From the NCBI GenBank assembly GCA_021795395.1, contig JAJYPN010000009.1:21541-85540 (forward strand): DNA of 64,000 nt, written 5' to 3'. This document shows positions 40,497 through 48,435 of the stretch, piece after piece. How positions within the stretch are numbered: the first letter of the stretch is position 1; each line of letters starts with the position of its first letter. The notes beneath the pieces are model-generated. The model had not been told where the DNA came from. It saw nothing but the letters and a program-made list of their open reading frames with translations, and searched no databases. The translations under genes and the position numbers were made by a program. Origin of the DNA: Pseudomonadota bacterium. Its GTDB lineage: Bacteria > Pseudomonadota > Gammaproteobacteria > Burkholderiales > Sulfuriferulaceae.

Positions 40497-40996
40497 ATGA
40501 TAAAGAAAAAATGGAAATAGCCATTGAGCATGGCATGAAACTCAAAAATGAGCTCGAATTTTCCTATAACTGGATGTCTCTTGAAAATATTGACCGGCTA
40601 TGGGTTATAAAGCTTAAAGATGACGAGATCAAAAACGAACGTGTTACCGCTTTTTGCGCACGGTTCGGAAAATTTCAGGATTATCTCTTGGACAAGATCA
40701 TACCGCGATGGCTTATCGCGTCAGGCGAACGTGCTGGCGTAGCCATGGAAAATTTTTCTATTGCCGAGCGTGCGGGAATTTTAAGCATATCTTCGGAAAG
40801 AATGATAGAAATTCGCAAGCTCAGAAACGATTTGACGCATGACTATATCGAAGATCCGGAAGAATTGGCTGCCGATCTGAATGAAATTCTCAGCGCAACA
40901 AAGTTGCTAATTCAAACACTCGATAATTTGGTTAATCATTACAATCGGGTGATAGCCTGTCAGGGCATTTCAAAAGGGCAGGTCTCATCCTGCTGA
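40493..40996 (+). CDS. HEPN-domain ribonuclease toxin, HepT-like
   Basis: A 167-residue all-helical HEPN protein. The RNase motif is RNDLTHDY at residues 111-118, i.e. R-X4-H followed by X-Y, and the tyrosine Y118 is the type of residue modified by MntA in the studied pair. Helices before it carry RMIEIRKL. It starts in an ATGA overlap with the nucleotidyltransferase. It would cleave RNA or tRNA when free. It is longer than the ~140-residue minimal HepT, with an N-terminal extension of about 25 residues. Confidence 0.87.
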   Translation: MNDKEKMEIAIEHGMKLKNELEFSYNWMSLENIDRLWVIKLKDDEIKNERVTAFCARFGKFQDYLLDKIIPRWLIASGERAGVAMENFSIAERAGILSISSERMIEIRKLRNDLTHDYIEDPEELAADLNEILSATKLLIQTLDNLVNHYNRVIACQGISKGQVSSC

Positions 40997-41165
40997 TATT
41001 AGCTCTTTGAAGATCGGTTAAATAATAAACGGTTGCTGATCGATTAATATTGAAATAATTCTGATCATAATATCTGCCAGAGGATCGTTGTTAGTTTGCT
41101 ATTCCGCTTTGCATGCGATTATCGGTTAGTCATCTTCTGCCTAGGCACTGTTTAGCGAACAATGG

Positions 41166-41441
41166 TCATTGCAGTAATCGGATAATTTTGCTCCGGATAG
41201 GGGGCATTCGGGTATGGTTCAATTCAGCACCGGTAGTCAGACGCATTTTCCAGGTTGTCTTAAAGATCACCCCGGGCTGACGGGGAATAATTGCAATGTG
41301 TAATTTAGGACGCCAAAGCACGTTTTTTTGAACTGCACCGTGATAATCGGCGGAACGAGTGATCGTTGCCGTTAGTACAGCACCTTTTTTGGTACAAGTT
41401 AAGTTGGTCTCCAGCGTGCGCGAATCCATCGAACCCAGCAC
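41166..41441 (-). CDS. Hypothetical protein or fragment
   Basis: A 91-codon frame read from an internal ATG. It encodes TLETNLTCTKKGAVLTATIT, later RPKLHIAIIPRQPGVIF and TTWKMRLTTGAEL, with a beta-rich, secreted-like character. The frame is open further upstream (reading PAGCSGKTVTVIALGPVLG) back to a TGA but has no ATG there, so the true start is unclear or lost. On the minus strand upstream TTGACA and TAGTAT elements are spaced 15 bases apart. I do not recognise the family and cannot decide between a real gene and a remnant. Confidence 0.4.
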   Translation of the reverse strand: MLGSMDSRTLETNLTCTKKGAVLTATITRSADYHGAVQKNVLWRPKLHIAIIPRQPGVIFKTTWKMRLTTGAELNHTRMPPIRSKIIRLLQ

Positions 41442-41803
41442 CGGACCGAGGGCAATGACCGTTACCGTTTTTCCGGAGCACCCGGCGGGGTTGGCGAAGG
41501 AGGGGCTGATACTATCATTATTACCGGTTTGTCAACGGTTTTTTTATTATTTTTCGTGAATATTTTTTGAAGAAATATAATGGATTAAGCGTAGCTTATA
41601 GCTAGGATTCCTTGTGCCTTCTGGTGCTGATCTTCGATCGGAGTCGTCCGGACTTTCATTTCGTTTGCCTTCACGCTGTCTGCGGCCTTGACGAAGAGGA
41701 GTTGTGATAGCCGTCGTAGCCGGTGGTATACTTTATCAAATAATGCATCGGTAGTGGCAAGCTAACAAGACGCATACCAATAAGTCATCGGGAAGGAAGG
41801 TCT
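41442..41803. other. Intergenic region before the zeta-like kinase
   Basis: It holds the upstream open part of the minus-strand frame and its promoter-like elements. The remaining 250 bases show no gene. AAGGAAGG at the right end is the ribosome-binding site of the zeta-like gene. Confidence 0.4.
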
Positions 41804-42715
41804 ATGGCGCTGGAATCCATCGAGTCTCGCAGTTTTGAGAGCCTGTTGCGGCAGGAAGTTCACGATCAGGCTTGCTGGGAAGTCGCTCATGAATCCGATC
41901 GTTTTCTGCGTGATTACGTCTTGCTGCCCGAAACCAGCCAGGGCCGTTATATCAGCGCCGATGCGTTCAAGGAATTGTTCCTGCCCTACGCGGCCAGCAA
42001 GGCCGCAAGGAACGTTTTCAACGCTCCGGTGCACAACGCGGCGGCCGTACTGGCCGCCGAGCAATTCCGGCGCATGCTGAAGGCGTCCGATGACCGCATG
42101 CACGTATTGTTTGTAACCGGCATACCAGGTGTCGGCAAGACCAGCGCATTCGCCGGACGCGATCTGGCCGATTATCGTCTGGTGTACGAACGTCAATTGA
42201 GCGATTTCGTGGAAGCCGACAAACTCATCCTCGAGACGCTGGATGCGGGATTGATTCCGGTTGTCCTGGTCATGGATTGCGAACCGGAGCGCGCCTTGCG
42301 CAATACCTGGGCGCGATTCAAGGCAGAAGGCCGCGGAGCGAGCCTGAACGCCATGGCGAAGATACAGGCCGGATTGCCCGATGCCTTGTATGATCTTGCA
42401 GCACGGTATCCGCGACGGATCAATATATCGGGAATATACATGAATGATGAACATATGCCCGAACTCATTACCGGAGATTTGTTCAGTCAGATAAAACGAG
42501 GAACCATCCATGAAATCGAAAGCAGACTTATCGCCGAACTCGCTGTTCTCGGCCGGCAGCAAAAACTCGCAGATGCCTACATACGGCAATGCCATGGTCA
42601 TGCCCCCAACTCCCGAAGTATTCGCGATGCTGGAAAATACGCTCGCGCATCTGCGGGCTTTGCACGACAGGCCGAAATACCGGCAATCCGTATTGAAGCG
42701 GATTCATCATGCTGA
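41804..42715 (+). CDS. Zeta-toxin-like P-loop kinase
   Basis: A 303-residue P-loop kinase. The N-terminal part has GRYISADAFKELFLPYAASK and NAPVHNAAAVLAAEQFRRM. The Walker A motif is GIPGVGKTS (106-114), and a catalytic-type acidic region is VVLVMDCEPERALRNTWARF. Zeta toxins phosphorylate UDP-N-acetylglucosamine and block wall synthesis, normally held by an epsilon antitoxin. No epsilon-like gene is upstream. A strong AAGGAAGG ribosome site precedes the ATG. The last ~65 codons overlap another frame (42510-42731), and the tail after HAPNSR looks non-conserved. Confidence 0.75.
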   Translation: MALESIESRSFESLLRQEVHDQACWEVAHESDRFLRDYVLLPETSQGRYISADAFKELFLPYAASKAARNVFNAPVHNAAAVLAAEQFRRMLKASDDRMHVLFVTGIPGVGKTSAFAGRDLADYRLVYERQLSDFVEADKLILETLDAGLIPVVLVMDCEPERALRNTWARFKAEGRGASLNAMAKIQAGLPDALYDLAARYPRRINISGIYMNDEHMPELITGDLFSQIKRGTIHEIESRLIAELAVLGRQQKLADAYIRQCHGHAPNSRSIRDAGKYARASAGFARQAEIPAIRIEADSSC

Positions 42716-42731
42716 TGTGGAAAGAAACTGA
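42510..42731 (+). CDS. Small protein overlapping the zeta-like gene by 206 bases
   Basis: A 73-codon frame, +1 relative to the kinase. GAGGA is 6 bases before its ATG. It encodes a polar start (MKSKADLSPNSLFSAGS) and a coherent helical second half (PPTPEVFAMLENTLAHLRAL then HDRPKYRQSVLKRIHH). The helical half has better-looking coding character than the tail of the kinase in the same bases, and it ends just before plsY. It may be a partner or antitoxin, or a frameshift may have moved the original tail. Not recognised. Confidence 0.45.
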   Translation: MKSKADLSPNSLFSAGSKNSQMPTYGNAMVMPPTPEVFAMLENTLAHLRALHDRPKYRQSVLKRIHHADVERN

Positions 42732-42734
42732 CTG

Positions 42735-43337
42735 ATGGTGTCTTTCGCAGCGATAATCGGGGCGTATATGCTGGGGTCGCTATCGTTTGCGGTGCTGATC
42801 AGCCGGGCCTTCGGTCTGCCCGATCCGCGCAGTCACGGTTCGGGCAACCCCGGCGCGACGAATATGCTGCGTACCGGGCGCAAAGCCGCTGCTGCCCTGA
42901 CGCTGGCGGGCGATCTCGCCAAAGGCTGGGTCGCGGTGTCGCTGGCTGCCTGGATGCGTACGCGTTACGGCTTGCCCGATAGCGTCGTCTACGCGGCGGC
43001 GGTGGCTGCGTTACTTGGTCATATTTATCCGCTGTTTTTCGGTTTCAAGGGCGGCAAGGGCGTGGCGACGGCTCTGGGCGTGTTATTGGCGCTATCGCCG
43101 ATGCTGGGGGCCATCTGCGCAGGTATCTGGCTGGCGGTGTTCACCGTCCGGCGCATCTCGTCGCTGTCAGCTCTCGCCGCGGCGGCGGCTGCACCGATCG
43201 CGGGATTTTACGTGCTGGAAAGCTCGACGGCCGCAGTGGCTTTATTTTTGCTGGCTGCATTGATATTCTGGCGGCATCGCGCCAATATTTCACGTTTGCT
43301 GTCCGGGACGGAAGGAGGATTCGTCAAGCCCAAATAG
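42735..43337 (+). CDS. plsY: Acyl-phosphate glycerol-3-phosphate acyltransferase
   Basis: Inner-membrane enzyme adding the first acyl chain to glycerol-3-phosphate from acyl phosphate. 200 residues, about five to seven membrane segments. All three family motifs are present: GSLSFAVLISRAFGLPDPRS, then SGNPGATNMLRTGRKAA (motif 1), HIYPLFFGFKGGKGVATALG (motif 2) and the late WRHRANISRLLSGTE (motif 3). The C terminus ends in FVKPK. It starts 3 bases after the preceding small frame. Confidence 0.95.
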   Translation: MVSFAAIIGAYMLGSLSFAVLISRAFGLPDPRSHGSGNPGATNMLRTGRKAAAALTLAGDLAKGWVAVSLAAWMRTRYGLPDSVVYAAAVAALLGHIYPLFFGFKGGKGVATALGVLLALSPMLGAICAGIWLAVFTVRRISSLSALAAAAAAPIAGFYVLESSTAAVALFLLAALIFWRHRANISRLLSGTEGGFVKPK

Positions 43338-43414
43338 GGCTGCTGTCGAACAACATCCGCTATGGCATTTTATGACAATCCCGTGAGTTTGACGGTATCG
43401 ATAAAGAGGTAGCT

Positions 43415-44215
43415 ATGGCCTGGTTCGAGAAGGAAATGGATTATGCGCGAACGCGGTTGTCCGAAGTGTCGCGCGATTCCATCGCTTTGGCCGGCGACCG
43501 GCTGGAAACGGTAGTCAAGGAAGGCGCAGCGAAAATCGGCGGCGAGCTGCGCGATGTCGTATTGACGACGAGTCAGGAAATCGATGCCAAACTTGACAAG
43601 ATCTCGGCTGAATTGCATAGCCAGCGACAGTTCACCAAAGACGACGTGCGCGAAATGGTTGATTACGCTTCGGAGCGCTTGTCGTCGGTGCTTGATCAGC
43701 GCATGCTGCAGGCGCGGATGGAGCTTTCCGCGCTGGTGCAGGAAAAGGTTGAATATTTCAAATTCGAGGTGGACAGCTTTTTCATTCAGCGGCAAAAGGA
43801 TCTGGCTCGCGAACGGCAGCGTTTATTGTGGAATATCCTGATCGCCGTACTCGCGTCGGTGTCGGTGGGAGTGGTATCCTGGTTTTATCAGCACATCGTG
43901 CGCGGACAGATGGATCTGTTCGGCGTATTCCGCATCGTGCTCGCTTCGCTGACCGGCGGTTATGCGGTGTATCTGGTGATCCGGCTGGCGACTCGTTGGC
44001 GCAGATTGGCGGAACACCGCAAGGACGTGATGTATCTGGCGATGCGCTACTGGGGGGTGCTGCGGCCCGAGAGCGTATTCATGAATGTCGTGCTGCTGCT
44101 TGTTCTGGCGGGGTTGATGTTGCTGATTCTGTTTCCGCAGGCGTTAGCGGCCGCGCCCGGTGGCAGTGCCATCGCCGGCGTGGTGCGGGATATGTTTCCG
44201 CATCTGCGGTGGTGA
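43415..44215 (+). CDS. Hypothetical membrane protein with coiled coil
   Basis: A 266-residue protein I do not recognise. A long amphipathic helical region (residues 1-130) without a membrane segment is followed by two membrane helices (about 138-158, NILIAVLASVSVGVVSWFYQ; 167-190, GVFRIVLASLTGGYAVYLVI) and a third (220-242, MNVVLLLVLAGLMLLILFP). The C terminus ends with RDMFPHLRW. The N-terminal part resembles apolipoprotein-like or ATP synthase b-like helices. AGAGGTAG lies before the ATG. It lies between plsY and a DUF29 gene, all on the same strand. Confidence 0.7.
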   Translation: MAWFEKEMDYARTRLSEVSRDSIALAGDRLETVVKEGAAKIGGELRDVVLTTSQEIDAKLDKISAELHSQRQFTKDDVREMVDYASERLSSVLDQRMLQARMELSALVQEKVEYFKFEVDSFFIQRQKDLARERQRLLWNILIAVLASVSVGVVSWFYQHIVRGQMDLFGVFRIVLASLTGGYAVYLVIRLATRWRRLAEHRKDVMYLAMRYWGVLRPESVFMNVVLLLVLAGLMLLILFPQALAAAPGGSAIAGVVRDMFPHLRW

Positions 44216-44293
44216 ACCGTGCTTGAAAAAGGTCGGATAGTCGTCAATAATGGGCACGTATCGAACATGCAATGATCAGGGAAAAGGTGAGAT

Positions 44294-44731
44294 ATGAATA
44301 CGACTTATGAGACCGATGTCGTCGCCTGGGCTCGGGAACAAGCAGCTTTATTGCGTGCGGGACGACTTTCTGCCATCGATATCGAACACATCGCCGAGGA
44401 GATCGAGGACGTGGGCAGGAGCGAACAACGTGAACTGGCCAGTCGTATGGCCGTGCTGCTGGCGCATTTGCTGAAATGGCAGTTTCAGCCGGACCGTCGC
44501 GGAGCAAGCTGGAAATCCACCATAGACGTGCAACGTCGCCTGATCGTCAAGCGTCTTCAGCAAACGCCCAGTCTTAAATCCATGCTGGACGATGCGAGCT
44601 GGATGGAAGATATGTGGGCCGATGCGCGTCAGTTGGCGGCGCGGGAAACGGCTATAGGATTTGCCATTTTCCCCGAGTCGTGTTCCTGGAATTCCGATCA
44701 GGTGCTGACACAGACCTTTTTCCCGGATTGA
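44294..44731 (+). CDS. DUF29 family protein
   Basis: A 145-residue all-helical protein with the DUF29 pattern: YETDVVAWAREQAALLRAG at the N terminus, DIEHIAEEIEDVGRSEQREL, HLLKWQFQPDRRGASWKST, and ARQLAARETAI. DUF29 proteins are common in cyanobacteria and proteobacteria, often in several copies; their function is unknown. AAAAGGTGAG precedes the ATG. It is convergent with the AbiEii-like pair. Confidence 0.88.
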   Translation: MNTTYETDVVAWAREQAALLRAGRLSAIDIEHIAEEIEDVGRSEQRELASRMAVLLAHLLKWQFQPDRRGASWKSTIDVQRRLIVKRLQQTPSLKSMLDDASWMEDMWADARQLAARETAIGFAIFPESCSWNSDQVLTQTFFPD

Positions 44732-44758
44732 AATCAGAGTGAGACAATTCCCGGTTGA

Positions 44759-45445
44759 TTATTCGCCGTGCGCTGTCAGTTCGTGAGATAGTATCGGCAC
44801 TTTCGGCAGATCGCGTACGGCACTCACTGCTTCTACGATACGGTTTTTTTCGTTTTGAGACAGCGTATGCAAGTCGCCGCCCTTGAAATAAACCATTGCT
44901 TTGAGGCTTTCGCTGGGCTGAAATGCAGTGCCGAATAAAGCGCGCGCGCCGGCCAGCCCTCGGGCCAGATTTGCGCCGACCTCCAGCATCGCGGCAAGGT
45001 CGCGGTAATCCTTGGCTTCTATGCGCTGCAGTATGACTTTGACTTTGGTCGCCAGCAAATCGTCCAAAGAGGCGATGTGCATTACGCCATCGTTCGTGAT
45101 ATCGGGGGTTCCCACTCGACCGAAGTCGATCGAACTGAAAAACGACACTTTGACATGCGTGTGTTCCGTATTTCCATACGGAACGAGCAGGCTTAATGCA
45201 TTCGGCGTGTCCTGTAATACCGTGGAAATTTGCATGAATGGGAATGCCGCTCGCAATTCGGCATGCGTCAGCGGTCTGGCACAGAAAAAATCGAAGTCGA
45301 CGGAGACGCGATGGCCGAGACGCAAAGCGACTGCCGTCCCGCCGTATAAAGTAAATCCGAGACCGGCTGCCGGTTGCAGTTCGGGCCAAAGACGCTGCTG
45401 GGCAAGCGGTAGAATATCGAGTCTGGGAGATAACGTACCGGTCAT
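44759..45445 (-). CDS. AbiEii/AbiGii-type nucleotidyltransferase toxin
   Basis: A 228-residue nucleotidyltransferase-fold protein of the AbiEii/AbiGii group. The motif GGTAVALRLGHRVSVDFDFF carries the GS-like pocket and D-x-D metal site. The later K in LATKVKVILQRIEAKDYRDL is the conserved lysine and KDYxDL motif. In AbiE systems this protein is the toxin (a nucleotidyltransferase acting on tRNA or similar) and a DNA-binding antitoxin precedes it. Here the gene upstream overlaps it by 4 bases and encodes a different 98-residue partner. Confidence 0.85.
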   Translation of the reverse strand: MTGTLSPRLDILPLAQQRLWPELQPAAGLGFTLYGGTAVALRLGHRVSVDFDFFCARPLTHAELRAAFPFMQISTVLQDTPNALSLLVPYGNTEHTHVKVSFFSSIDFGRVGTPDITNDGVMHIASLDDLLATKVKVILQRIEAKDYRDLAAMLEVGANLARGLAGARALFGTAFQPSESLKAMVYFKGGDLHTLSQNEKNRIVEAVSAVRDLPKVPILSHELTAHGE

Positions 45446-45738
45446 ACAAACCTGCGCGCCGGTAATGGCGGAATTACGCCGGCATGCGCAAGACCGAGCC
45501 GGTAATGCCAGTAGATCCAGGAGCGTTCGTTGAATTGACCGATCTCGGCGGCGTTCAAGGCATCGCGCAGCGCCGCATCGCCGAGCTGTGCGGCCAAACT
45601 CTGTACATCGTCATAGTCGCCCAGGTTCATGACGTGTGCGACGATACGTTGCGGCATTGCCATGGCTTCTTCCGGCGTTTTCCACCAGATGTATTTGGCG
45701 GCAAGGATGCCGAGTAGTTCACGTTCTTTCAAATTCAC
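45442..45738 (-). CDS. Small partner protein upstream of the AbiEii-like gene
   Basis: A 98-residue protein beginning at GTG 45738 with AAGGAG 6 bases upstream. It has IWWKTPEEAMAMPQRIVAHV and a C-terminal ERSWIYWHYRLGL, then PPLPARRF. I recall similar proteins next to AbiEii-like genes but cannot name the family. It shares a 4-base overlap with the nucleotidyltransferase and would be the antitoxin. It has no obvious DNA-binding motif, unlike AbiEi, so the pair is a variant of the system. Confidence 0.7.
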   Translation of the reverse strand: MNLKERELLGILAAKYIWWKTPEEAMAMPQRIVAHVMNLGDYDDVQSLAAQLGDAALRDALNAAEIGQFNERSWIYWHYRLGLAHAGVIPPLPARRFV

Positions 45739-45926
45739 CGCGCGCTCCTTATTATCCCTCGATTTTACGCTGCCTGCCAATACAATCCAAGCGGCCCGCA
45801 GGATTGCGCGACGGCCTCAGAGCGAGTTGACCAATGATATAATGACTTGCATTGATATGGATTGATGATGCACGAAGGTCTGTGCGGATTGCCTTCCGCG
45901 ATCAGCAATAATGCAGAGGAAGATGA

Positions 45927-46631
45927 ATGCTTACACGATGTTTGCAGCGCACGCGCTGGCATGTGACGGACAATATGGTCGAAGCTGCGACGCGCTGGAT
46001 TGCGCAGGCCGGCGTACAGGCTATTCGTGAACGTGGTCGTTTCGATCTGGTGCTGGCTGGAGGCAAGACCCCGCGTGCCATATACGAAAAAATGACCGGT
46101 GTTGATGCCGACTGGCCGAACTGGCATATCTGGTTCGGCGACGAGCGTTGCCTGCCAGCCGACGACGAGGAAAGAAACAGCCGCATGGCCTGCCAGGCCT
46201 GGCTGGATGGGAGCGCAATTCCTGCCGGGCAGATTCATGTTATCCATGCTGAATCCGGTGCCGAGGCTGCAGCCGAGGATTATTTGAGGCAATTGCAGGG
46301 AATCGGCAGATTCGATCTGGTATTGCTGGGACTGGGCGAGGACGGTCATACCGCCAGCCTGTTCCCGGGTCTTATGAGCGCTGACGAGACGGCAGATGTC
46401 ATCGCTGTAGGCCAGGCTCCCAAACCGCCGACGGATCGGGTAAGCATGAGCGCGCGCCGCTTGAGCGATACGGCGACGGTACTGTTTATGGTAAGCGGAA
46501 AAAATAAGCGCGCAGCGGTGCAGTCCTGGCAAAACGGAACAGCGATCCCTGCCGCATATATTTGTCCCGAGTCCGGCGTCGATGTGCTGATAGCGCCGGA
46601 GTGTCTGAAAAAATCGCAGATTCAACTCTAA
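45927..46631 (+). CDS. pgl: 6-phosphogluconolactonase
   Basis: Hydrolyses 6-phosphogluconolactone in the oxidative pentose phosphate or Entner-Doudoroff route. 234 residues, DevB/Pgl family, standard length. Family motifs: FDLVLAGGKTPRAIYEKM (phosphate loop), WHIWFGDERCLPADDEERNS and LLGLGEDGHTASLFPG. GAGGA lies 7 bases before the ATG. It is not in a zwf operon here; a neighbour in the pathway is not visible. Confidence 0.94.
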   Translation: MLTRCLQRTRWHVTDNMVEAATRWIAQAGVQAIRERGRFDLVLAGGKTPRAIYEKMTGVDADWPNWHIWFGDERCLPADDEERNSRMACQAWLDGSAIPAGQIHVIHAESGAEAAAEDYLRQLQGIGRFDLVLLGLGEDGHTASLFPGLMSADETADVIAVGQAPKPPTDRVSMSARRLSDTATVLFMVSGKNKRAAVQSWQNGTAIPAAYICPESGVDVLIAPECLKKSQIQL

Positions 46632-47125
46632 GCGGTAAGCTATCTGTTGAAATATTTATTTTATGTCGAATAATTTTACAATCAAGCTTAACGAATAATC
46701 TATTAAATTCTCTAACCACATAAATATTTAGGATTTTATTTATATGGCATTGATTTTGCTAAGATTCCAGAGCAAGCGCGTTATACGGTAACTAAATTGC
46801 TCCGAAGCCGATAGGGCTTTATTCATTTTAACTATGTGATTGATTTGAACTTTACAATCAGTTAACAATTATTTATTTTGATGGGAAATATAGCGAATAG
46901 ATTATTGAGCGTTTTTTTGACGGCTTTTTCTATTTTTCTTGCACAAGATAAGACATTTGCATCGCCAGTCACAACCAGGTGTTTAATCAAATATTGGAAG
47001 CGCGGGTGACGGAAACGTTGGGGGGGATTGGCACGAACGTTCGGACGAGCGGCACGGTTATCGGTTGTTACCGGCTTCAAGACGATAACCTTACGGAAGG
47101 AATTTAGATTAAAGAGGTGCCCCCA
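46632..47125 (+). pseudogene. AT-rich intergenic region with a disrupted small secreted-protein gene (46881-47107)
   Basis: The first 250 bases are AT-rich with no gene. From ATG 46881 a frame encodes MGNIANRLLSVFLTAFSIFL, a signal-peptide-like start, and stops after 42 residues at 47009. Another frame, open after a TAA just before 46950, continues with natural-looking sequence (SHNQVFNQILEARVTETLGG, later TSGTVIGCYRLQDDN) to a TAG at 47105. This looks like one small gene broken by a frameshift. Confidence 0.3.
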
Positions 47126-47800
47126 TCAGGCCGTTGTAGCGGTAACAGGCATAAACACTGCCTTGCGCTGTTCGCGCTGATCCCACCAGTTGCGTAGGGC
47201 GATGATCATTCCCAGCCCGAAAAACGCGCCCGGCGGCAGGATGGCGAGCAGAAATCCCGGATAATTCGGAATGACGTGTATCACCCAGTTTTTGGCGACG
47301 GGGCCGAAGGCGAGATCGATGCCGGACAGCAGCGTGCCCTTACCGATGATTTCCCGTACCGCACCCAGAGTGACCAGTACCAGGGTGACGCCCAGGCCCA
47401 TCATGAAGCCGTCGAGCAGAGACGGCAGCACCGGATTCTTTGCGGCAAACGCCTCGGTACGCGCAAGCACGATGCAGTTGGTGACGATCAGCGGCACGAA
47501 TATGCCCAGCACGAGATACAGCGGATGAACAAAGGCATTCATCGCCATGTCGATAATCGTGACCAGCGCGGCGATAATCAGGATAAATATCGGGATGCGG
47601 GTCTCGTGCGAAACCAGATTGCGCACCGATGACACGCCAGCGTTGCTGAACGCCATCACCAGTGCGGTAGCAAGTCCCAGCCCCATCGCATTGACGACGT
47701 TATTGCTGATCGCCAGCAGCGGGCAGAGGCCGAGTAACTGGATCATGCCGGGATTTTGTTTCCATAGCCCGTTGGTGATGATGTCACGGTATGAATTCAT
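47126..47800 (-). CDS. rnfE: Rnf complex subunit E
   Basis: Integral membrane subunit of the Rnf/Rsx electron transport complex. 224 residues, about six membrane helices, of the NqrD/RnfE/RnfA family. Recognisable are NPGMIQLLGLCPLLAISNNV, LVSHETRIPIFILIIAALVT, and LVPLIVTNCIVLARTEAFA-type sequence (IFVPLIVTNCIVLARTEAFA). It is the last gene of the operon and overlaps rnfG by 4 bases. The RnfA homologue occurs at the other end, as usual. Confidence 0.94.
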   Translation of the reverse strand: MNSYRDIITNGLWKQNPGMIQLLGLCPLLAISNNVVNAMGLGLATALVMAFSNAGVSSVRNLVSHETRIPIFILIIAALVTIIDMAMNAFVHPLYLVLGIFVPLIVTNCIVLARTEAFAAKNPVLPSLLDGFMMGLGVTLVLVTLGAVREIIGKGTLLSGIDLAFGPVAKNWVIHVIPNYPGFLLAILPPGAFFGLGMIIALRNWWDQREQRKAVFMPVTATTA

Positions 47801-48435
47801 GGTTTGGCTCCAACTTGAGTAGCAAATAGCGAAGTACGATGCAGATTAACGTATTCCAGCGCGTGATGCACTGCCTTGATCACTGCGCGCGGCGTAATCG
47901 TCGCTCCCGCCATATAATCGAACTGACCGCCGTCTTTTTTGACATGCCAGCCCGCGGCATCGGGATGGTTTAACGATTTGCCGTCGAAAATACGGATCCA
48001 CGGACTTTTGGCGATATCGATGTAATCGCCGAGGCCCGGTGTTTCCTTGTGAGAGACTACGCGCACGCCCGATAGTTTCCCGTTGGCGGCGACGCCCACC
48101 AGCAATTCTATTTTACCGCTGTAACCGTCGGGAGCGGTCGCTTCGAGCACGACGGCAGTCGGTACGTTATTCAATCGCGCCTGCCAGGCATGGCTGGCGC
48201 TGTCGGTGCCGAGCAGCGGATCGGCGGCCAGCGTGAGCTGGTTGCGCAGCAAATCGTTATTATAGCTGTTTGGCACCAAGGTTTGCGCAACCAGTTTGCG
48301 CCGGGCATCGTTTTCGTTTTGCTCGATGGCGGTATGGGTAATACTGTAAACATACGCCAGTACGCCGGTGCCGACGATAGCGTACGCCAGCAGGATGCCT
48401 GCCGATTTGGCGATCGATCGCAGCAGCGGGGTCAT
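47797..48435 (-). CDS. rnfG: Rnf complex subunit G (covalent FMN subunit)
   Basis: Periplasm-facing flavoprotein subunit, 212 residues. One N-terminal membrane helix (residues 9-30) is followed by the FMN-binding domain. The flavinylation motif Dxx(S/T)GAT reads DYMAGAT (D173, T179), with A at the variable position. Also seen are SHKETPGLGDYIDIAKSPW. The gene overlaps rnfD and rnfE by 4 bases each. The ApbE transferase needed to attach FMN is not in this window. Confidence 0.94.
   Translation of the reverse strand: MTPLLRSIAKSAGILLAYAIVGTGVLAYVYSITHTAIEQNENDARRKLVAQTLVPNSYNNDLLRNQLTLAADPLLGTDSASHAWQARLNNVPTAVVLEATAPDGYSGKIELLVGVAANGKLSGVRVVSHKETPGLGDYIDIAKSPWIRIFDGKSLNHPDAAGWHVKKDGGQFDYMAGATITPRAVIKAVHHALEYVNLHRTSLFATQVGAKP

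Noticed and set aside
41359..41559. 66-codon plus-strand frame opposite the 41166-41441 fragment
   Set aside because: No start context or similarity; the minus-strand frame looks more protein-like.
45765..46625. 286-codon frame opposite pgl
   Set aside because: Antisense to an unambiguous 6-phosphogluconolactonase; no motif.
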